From contig JAISUT010000048.1 of the NCBI GenBank assembly GCA_031271905.1, positions 22,933 through 86,932 of the forward strand: DNA of 64,000 nucleotides. Reading direction: 5' to 3'. The notes beneath the pieces are model-generated. The model was not told the origin of the DNA and did no database searches. It saw only the letters and a program-made list of their open reading frames with translations. The position numbers and the translations under genes are program-made. This DNA is from Acidobacteriota bacterium. Lineage in GTDB: Bacteria > Acidobacteriota > UBA6911. Positions 60,110-64,000 of the stretch are shown here, one piece after another (the stretch's first letter is position 1; each line of letters starts with the position of its first letter).

Positions 60110-62363
60110 AGAAGAGGCCGCGTCGCGTCGTGAGGTAACTGCCGCCGTAAGGTGTCCACTCCCGCCTGCCCTCGTCCCAGCCCCGGCGTTCGATCAGCGA
60201 ACCGTAGCCGGCGTAGAACACCGTCCCGGGGATGGGCTCGTACGCCCCCAGGAAGTCGGTCAGCACGCGGCGTTGCGAGCTGTCGTACTGCACCAGCGCC
60301 CGCGCCGAGACGTGGCGCGTGAACTGGTAGGTGCTGCGCGTGTTGACCAGGTAGATCCGGTAGACGCCCCGCCCCGTGTCGGCGTGCCGGAAACTCTGCC
60401 GGTAGTACTCGAACTGCTCCGAGAACTTCTCGCTCGGTTGCAGGGTGAAGCCCGCCGACCAGGTGCGCGCCTTCCCTTGGAAGGGATTCGCCTCGTCATA
60501 GAAGATGGCGTAACCGTCACTGCCGCTGGCGGTCAGGCGCAACCAGTTGTAGAGCTGCATCTGCCCGAAATACTCGATGCCGTCGGTCTTGAACTCCTGT
60601 CGCGCCCAAGGCTCCCGTCCGACATAGGCGTAGACGCCGAAGGCTCCCGCCCGCGTCGTCGAGACATCGACGCCGACCTCGTAATGCTGTTCCCGCCCGT
60701 CCGCCACGCGGTCGCGCCCGTTGCGGACATAGAAGTGGGGCGCGATTTTCTTCAACCAGGGATGCTTCTTGGCGTCGGGATAGAAATAGAGGTCGGAATA
60801 GACCGACAGCACGGTCATGCCGGTGCGGTTGTAAAAGGCGGTGTCCATCCGAAAGTCGCGGTCGTAGTGCTCGATGCCGGGACTGAACAGGATGCGCCGC
60901 GTGCTGTACTGGTAGGCGACATAGCCCGCCACACCGCTGGCAGGGCGGCCGACGCCGTCGTTGCTGGCGGAATAGAGCAGGTTGCCGAAGACGCTGTGCG
61001 GTTGCCCGAGCTGTATTTTCACGTCGCCGCCCGCGACGCGGTTGAAATTGCCGCCGAACTCGGTGTCGGTGAAGATGCCGCCGACGTAACTCCCCGCCCC
61101 CAGGTTGTAGGTGGCCCGCGCGATGTTGAACAGCTTGCCCTTGTCTGCGAAACGGTCGGCGAAGGGCGCGTCCGCCGGGTAATTCTTCCCCGGCGCCTGG
61201 TCCAGCGCCGTCAGGGTGCCGAAGCTGAACTGCCCCGCCGTCCCCGTGAGCCGCGCGCCGAACACCGGATCGGCGATGTTGCGGGTATGCACCGCCGTCA
61301 TCATGTTCAGGCCGGAGTAGAATCCGGTGCCGGAGAGGTTGAACATGGTGGCGCCCTCCATGAAAAAAGGGCGCTTCTCGGAATAGAAAACGGGATAGCG
61401 CTGGTTGACCTCCATCTGGAAGCTGTCGCTCTCCACCTGGCTGAAATCGGGGTTGACGGTCGCGTCCAGCGTGACCGAAGAGGTCAGCCCGTACTTGACG
61501 CTGACGCCGGCATCGGGCCGCGAGTCTCCCTCGCCCCATGCCGACGGGCTCGCCTTCTCTTGGTCGAACGACCAGGTGAGGCCGGGGATCGCCTCCAGAA
61601 CCCGCGGCTGCTTGAGCTCGCCCAGCGTTATCGTCGCGTGGAAATTATGCACCCATTGGCCGGGAGGTATCGCGGGCCAGGAGACGCTCATCGTCGTCCT
61701 GCTGATGCGCCGCAAGAATACGACGCCCATGCTCACCTGGTCGCCGCCCCGGAAGCGGATGCTCTGCAACGGCAGTCGGATTTCGACGTCGTACCCTCGC
61801 GCAGTGCGTTGCGCCGCGCTGTCCCAGACCCAGTCGACGCCGATATCCTCGCCGTTGGCCAACGAGTCCATCGCGTCGGCCTGCACGCCGCTCGGATTGA
61901 CGAACATCTCGTAGAAAACCTGGGCTGTGCCCATGGCGTCAACGCCCACACCCACCCAATCGTCCTGCGTCTGGTTGTCGCGGCGGCTCACGGAGCTCTT
62001 GATCTTCTCCGGCTCGTCGTCGATGCAGCGGAAGGCGAAGTACAGGTTCTTCGCATCGTAGGCCGCGAAGACATCCGTCCGCTGCGGCACCTTCTCGCCG
62101 CGCAGGGGGTTGTAGGAAACCCAATCCGTGAGTTGCAGCCCGGCGCCAAGCCACGCCGCATCGTCCAGGTTGCCGTCGATGACCGGCGCGGCCTCCACGC
62201 GCTTGACCTGGAGCGAAGGCGGTCCCGGGTTCCCGGTGGCGCCGATGGACCCCGCCGGTTCTTCGGCGAAGACGCTGCGGGGGGGCGGCGCCCCCGGCGC
62301 CCCGAGGGTGGCGGCCATGACGGCAACCGCGGTGGCAAAACGAAGGATCCGTCCAGCGCGCAT
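60081..62363 (-). CDS. Outer-membrane protein with CBM9-like and DUF5916 domains
   Basis: 760-aa exported protein. After the signal peptide comes a carbohydrate-binding family-9-like domain (VKRVEAAPVIDGNLDDAAWL, FAAYDAKNLYFAFRCIDDEP). The DUF5916 region follows: LDATVNPDFSQVESDSFQM, RYPVFYSEKRPFFMEGATMF and a long run of amphipathic strands ending YLTTRRGLFFKLSYLLRL, as in a beta-barrel. A role in binding or uptake at the outer membrane is inferred; the ligand is unknown. The start at 62363 is chosen over a TTG 12 bp upstream. It is convergent with the Tat micro-ORF. Confidence 0.87.
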   Translation of the reverse strand: MRAGRILRFATAVAVMAATLGAPGAPPPRSVFAEEPAGSIGATGNPGPPSLQVKRVEAAPVIDGNLDDAAWLGAGLQLTDWVSYNPLRGEKVPQRTDVFAAYDAKNLYFAFRCIDDEPEKIKSSVSRRDNQTQDDWVGVGVDAMGTAQVFYEMFVNPSGVQADAMDSLANGEDIGVDWVWDSAAQRTARGYDVEIRLPLQSIRFRGGDQVSMGVVFLRRISRTTMSVSWPAIPPGQWVHNFHATITLGELKQPRVLEAIPGLTWSFDQEKASPSAWGEGDSRPDAGVSVKYGLTSSVTLDATVNPDFSQVESDSFQMEVNQRYPVFYSEKRPFFMEGATMFNLSGTGFYSGLNMMTAVHTRNIADPVFGARLTGTAGQFSFGTLTALDQAPGKNYPADAPFADRFADKGKLFNIARATYNLGAGSYVGGIFTDTEFGGNFNRVAGGDVKIQLGQPHSVFGNLLYSASNDGVGRPASGVAGYVAYQYSTRRILFSPGIEHYDRDFRMDTAFYNRTGMTVLSVYSDLYFYPDAKKHPWLKKIAPHFYVRNGRDRVADGREQHYEVGVDVSTTRAGAFGVYAYVGREPWARQEFKTDGIEYFGQMQLYNWLRLTASGSDGYAIFYDEANPFQGKARTWSAGFTLQPSEKFSEQFEYYRQSFRHADTGRGVYRIYLVNTRSTYQFTRHVSARALVQYDSSQRRVLTDFLGAYEPIPGTVFYAGYGSLIERRGWDEGRREWTPYGGSYLTTRRGLFFKLSYLLRL

Positions 62364-62415
62364 AGGTTTCCGCAACCTTTCTCTCGTCCCGGCATTTCTG
62401 GATGCTTGGAAGTTC

Positions 62416-62946
62416 CTACTTCAGCTTGAATTCGGCGAAAACGGTCGCGGGCAGCACAAGCTCTTCAGTCCACGACCTTCCGTTTTTGAAATCGTCGGCG
62501 ATGATCGTGGTGATGACATCAACCGTTGCCACGATCCGGTATGTGCCGGACGTAATACGCGAATTCGGCATATCGAGCGTGAGGGTATAGCCGTGCGCTT
62601 CTCCCAGCTCGACGAAATCGCTCTTCAAATTGAACCCGACTTCCATCGGGACGACCTTCCAGACCGTGCCGACTTTCTTTACAACCGTGAAAGAGGCTCC
62701 AGATTTGATCCGCGCCACATCGTTGTCGTCGGTCAGCAGGGCGGTGATCGATTTCGTCTTGCTCATCGTGTAGGACGCCTGTCCGGTTTCGAATGTGATC
62801 CCGCCAATGTTGCCCTCATGCCTGAAGTCGTAGACCTCCCATCCGCCGGCGTCTTCCTTCGCGCGTCCATAGGAAGCAAGGGATGCCGCCATCACCAGTG
62901 TGACGACGGCGATTCGAAAGATGTTCTTTGCCCGGTCCTGACTCAT
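62416..62946 (-). CDS. Secreted Ig-like (Big_14-type) domain protein
   Basis: 176-aa exported protein: signal peptide to about residue 29, then a beta-sandwich with segments FTVVKKVGTVWKVVPMEVGF and SRITSGTYRIVATVDV, the pattern of bacterial Ig-like Big_14 domains that end in GxYRIV. The ATG at 62946 has GGAGGGA upstream. Just upstream of the DUF5916-type gene on the same strand (52 bp), possibly in one unit. No enzymatic motifs; function unknown. Confidence 0.7.
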   Translation of the reverse strand: MSQDRAKNIFRIAVVTLVMAASLASYGRAKEDAGGWEVYDFRHEGNIGGITFETGQASYTMSKTKSITALLTDDNDVARIKSGASFTVVKKVGTVWKVVPMEVGFNLKSDFVELGEAHGYTLTLDMPNSRITSGTYRIVATVDVITTIIADDFKNGRSWTEELVLPATVFAEFKLK

Positions 62947-63236
62947 GTGCGCTCCCTCCGACAACATGCATCATGTCAACTTTTCCCGCCGCCGGGACGC
63001 CCCCGCACCGACGGGAATTTCGATTCTATCCCAAGACTCCGGGGATGGAAGCGTTTTTTACAGTCCCGTTTCCCGACGAGGAGGACGACGAATGATCGGG
63101 GGACGCGGCAATTGGAAGATACCGTCGCGTTCCGCCAAACGATTCGTCGATGGGGGATGGGGGACGGGAACAATAAAATCGCCAACGATAAAAAGCCGGC
63201 TTTGGGCAAAGGACGTTTTGAATCTGAAGCCCGACG

Positions 63237-63350
63237 CTACTCTTGGCCGGCGATGCGGGCTGCGGTCTCTTTGACGCGCAGGCGGAGCTCCGGCGGGGCG
63301 AGCACCTCGACCCCCGCGCCGAAGCTCAACACCCAGTTTATCGGCAATTA
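63237..63350 (-). pseudogene. C-terminal remnant of a WYL-domain transcription regulator
   Basis: Read on the minus strand, the segment gives WVLSFGAGVEVLAPPELRLR then VKETAARIAGQE and a stop, the standard tail of WYL-domain (YafY-like) regulators. An in-frame stop lies only three residues upstream of the segment, and no HTH or WYL core is present, so the rest of the gene has been lost or moved. Confidence 0.65.
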
Positions 63351-63896
63351 TTATTTTTTTCGTTATCCCGCAAAATCCCTCGAAATCCTGTCGCCCGAGT
63401 GACCCCGGATGTCACTCCCTCCCGCTATCGTTACCCGCGAACGATGATTTCACAAAAGGAGGGGGGACATGCCGCTGATTGAAGATGCTGTCAACAACGT
63501 CCGGCTCGCCGAGGCGATAGTTCAAGAAGATGGCGCAGGTCAGCGAGAACATGCGCCGCGCCGGACGCCGGAGTTCCCTCCAGCGCGAGGTCTGGGACGC
63601 CATCAGCGAGAAGTCCATGCGCTTCTGCGTGAGGTCGGAGACTTCCGCCATGAGCGACATCTTCGAGTGGGAAAGGGGGATGTCATCCACCTGAGCGCCT
63701 CCGATGCCGTCTAGGGCGCGGTTGTGTTTGCCGCGGGGGCGGACCCGCATCCCACGAAGGGGGCGGCTCGACCTTAACCCATGCCCCGCGCAGGACCGCC
63801 ACGAGGGGAAAGGAGACAACATACGCGCGCCTTGCATCCACACCGCCCTACACCCGTGCGACATAAGCGGCGGTTCGCCGACCCGCGCCCCGCGGC
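63351..63896. other. No convincing gene
   Basis: About 550 bp between the regulator remnant and the autotransporter end. Frames on both strands here lack family features. One minus-strand segment (AEVSDLTQKRMDFSLMASQT) looks protein-like but I do not recognise it; it may be decayed coding DNA like the adjacent remnant. Confidence 0.35.
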
Positions 63897-64000
63897 TTAG
63901 AAGGCGATGTTGAGGCGGGCGGTGCCCGCGACGCCGGTGCGGCGGCCGGAGTAGCCCTGCACGCCGAGGTCGAGCGAGAGCCTGCCGCCGCCGGGGGCGC
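63897..64000 (-). CDS. Autotransporter beta-barrel C-terminus (partial)
   Basis: The minus strand runs in from the window edge: PGGGRLSLDLGVQGYSGRRT then GVAGTARLNIAF and a TAA stop at 63897-63899. The LDLGVQGYSGRR repeat strand and the final aromatic residue are typical of autotransporter (type V secretion) barrels. Only the last 34 residues are inside the window; the passenger domain lies beyond base 64000. Confidence 0.75.
   Translation of the reverse strand, partial: APGGGRLSLDLGVQGYSGRRTGVAGTARLNIAF

Noticed and set aside
63412..63864. 150-aa minus-strand frame
   Set aside because: Part of it looks protein-like but there is no family, start site or partner to support a gene.
1..64000. 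tRNA and rRNA genes
   Set aside because: No cloverleaf with a conserved T-loop or rRNA core sequence was noticed on either strand; a covariance-model scan would be the decisive test.

Overview
The window is about 64 kb of mostly high-GC DNA, dense with genes on both strands. It comes from a Gram-negative bacterium: it encodes two TonB-dependent receptors, several lipoproteins, a Tat-type signal and an autotransporter barrel end. A glycyl radical enzyme with its activase and an AmrS-like radical SAM enzyme suggest an anaerobic or facultative lifestyle. The topA-ruvX-mltG, fmdB and ribD content would fit a deltaproteobacterial (Desulfobacterota-like) genome, but I cannot fix the taxon from sequence alone. 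I saw no rRNA, tRNA or CRISPR array.

Layout. 1-3.3 kb: housekeeping run topA (5' end missing), ruvX, mltG. 3.4-10.2 kb: metallophore uptake locus A on the minus strand (ATPase, FecCD permease, lipoprotein binding protein, SAM methyltransferase, TonB receptor). 10.4-13.8 kb: a metallophosphoesterase divergent from an AmrS-like radical SAM gene that overlaps an unrecognised partner. 13.9-19 kb: an unknown helical protein plus an orphan metal-binding protein behind a Fur-like site, then ArsR, a COG0523 GTPase and an aquaglyceroporin. 19.4-26.7 kb: a DUF4143-type ATPase and uptake locus C (periplasmic Moco-fold protein, TonB receptor, FecCD permease, ATPase, a second methyltransferase of the same kind). 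Locus C has no binding protein of its own, so the orphan one at 15.3 kb may serve it.

27-42.2 kb: metabolic genes. These are a large secreted GH3 glycosidase, a glycyl radical enzyme and activase, an O-methyltransferase, an FmdB-type zinc ribbon, RibD, a sodium/solute symporter followed by two tiny membrane peptides, and the transglutaminase / alpha-E / permuted ATP-grasp trio. 42.5-46.3 kb: a sirtuin, a pseudopilin-like lipoprotein and RecG. 46.5-53.4 kb: a surface-sugar type cluster (DegT aminotransferase, two ATP-grasp ligases, epimerase, phosphoesterase, a glycosyltransferase-methyltransferase fusion). Its core, 47.9-51.5 kb, is conspicuously AT-rich and looks acquired.

53.4-60.1 kb: a second DUF4143-type ATPase, a 577-bp non-coding stretch with short tandem repeats and a large hairpin, then a two-gene unit. 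That unit is a large bacterial tubulin-like GTPase and a membrane protein joining a zinc ribbon, a transmembrane helix, a solute-binding domain and LysM; a Tat-signal micro-ORF follows. This pair is my best candidate for a poorly described system. 60.1-64 kb: a DUF5916-type outer-membrane protein, a secreted Ig-like protein, the tail of a lost WYL regulator, and the C-terminus of an autotransporter.
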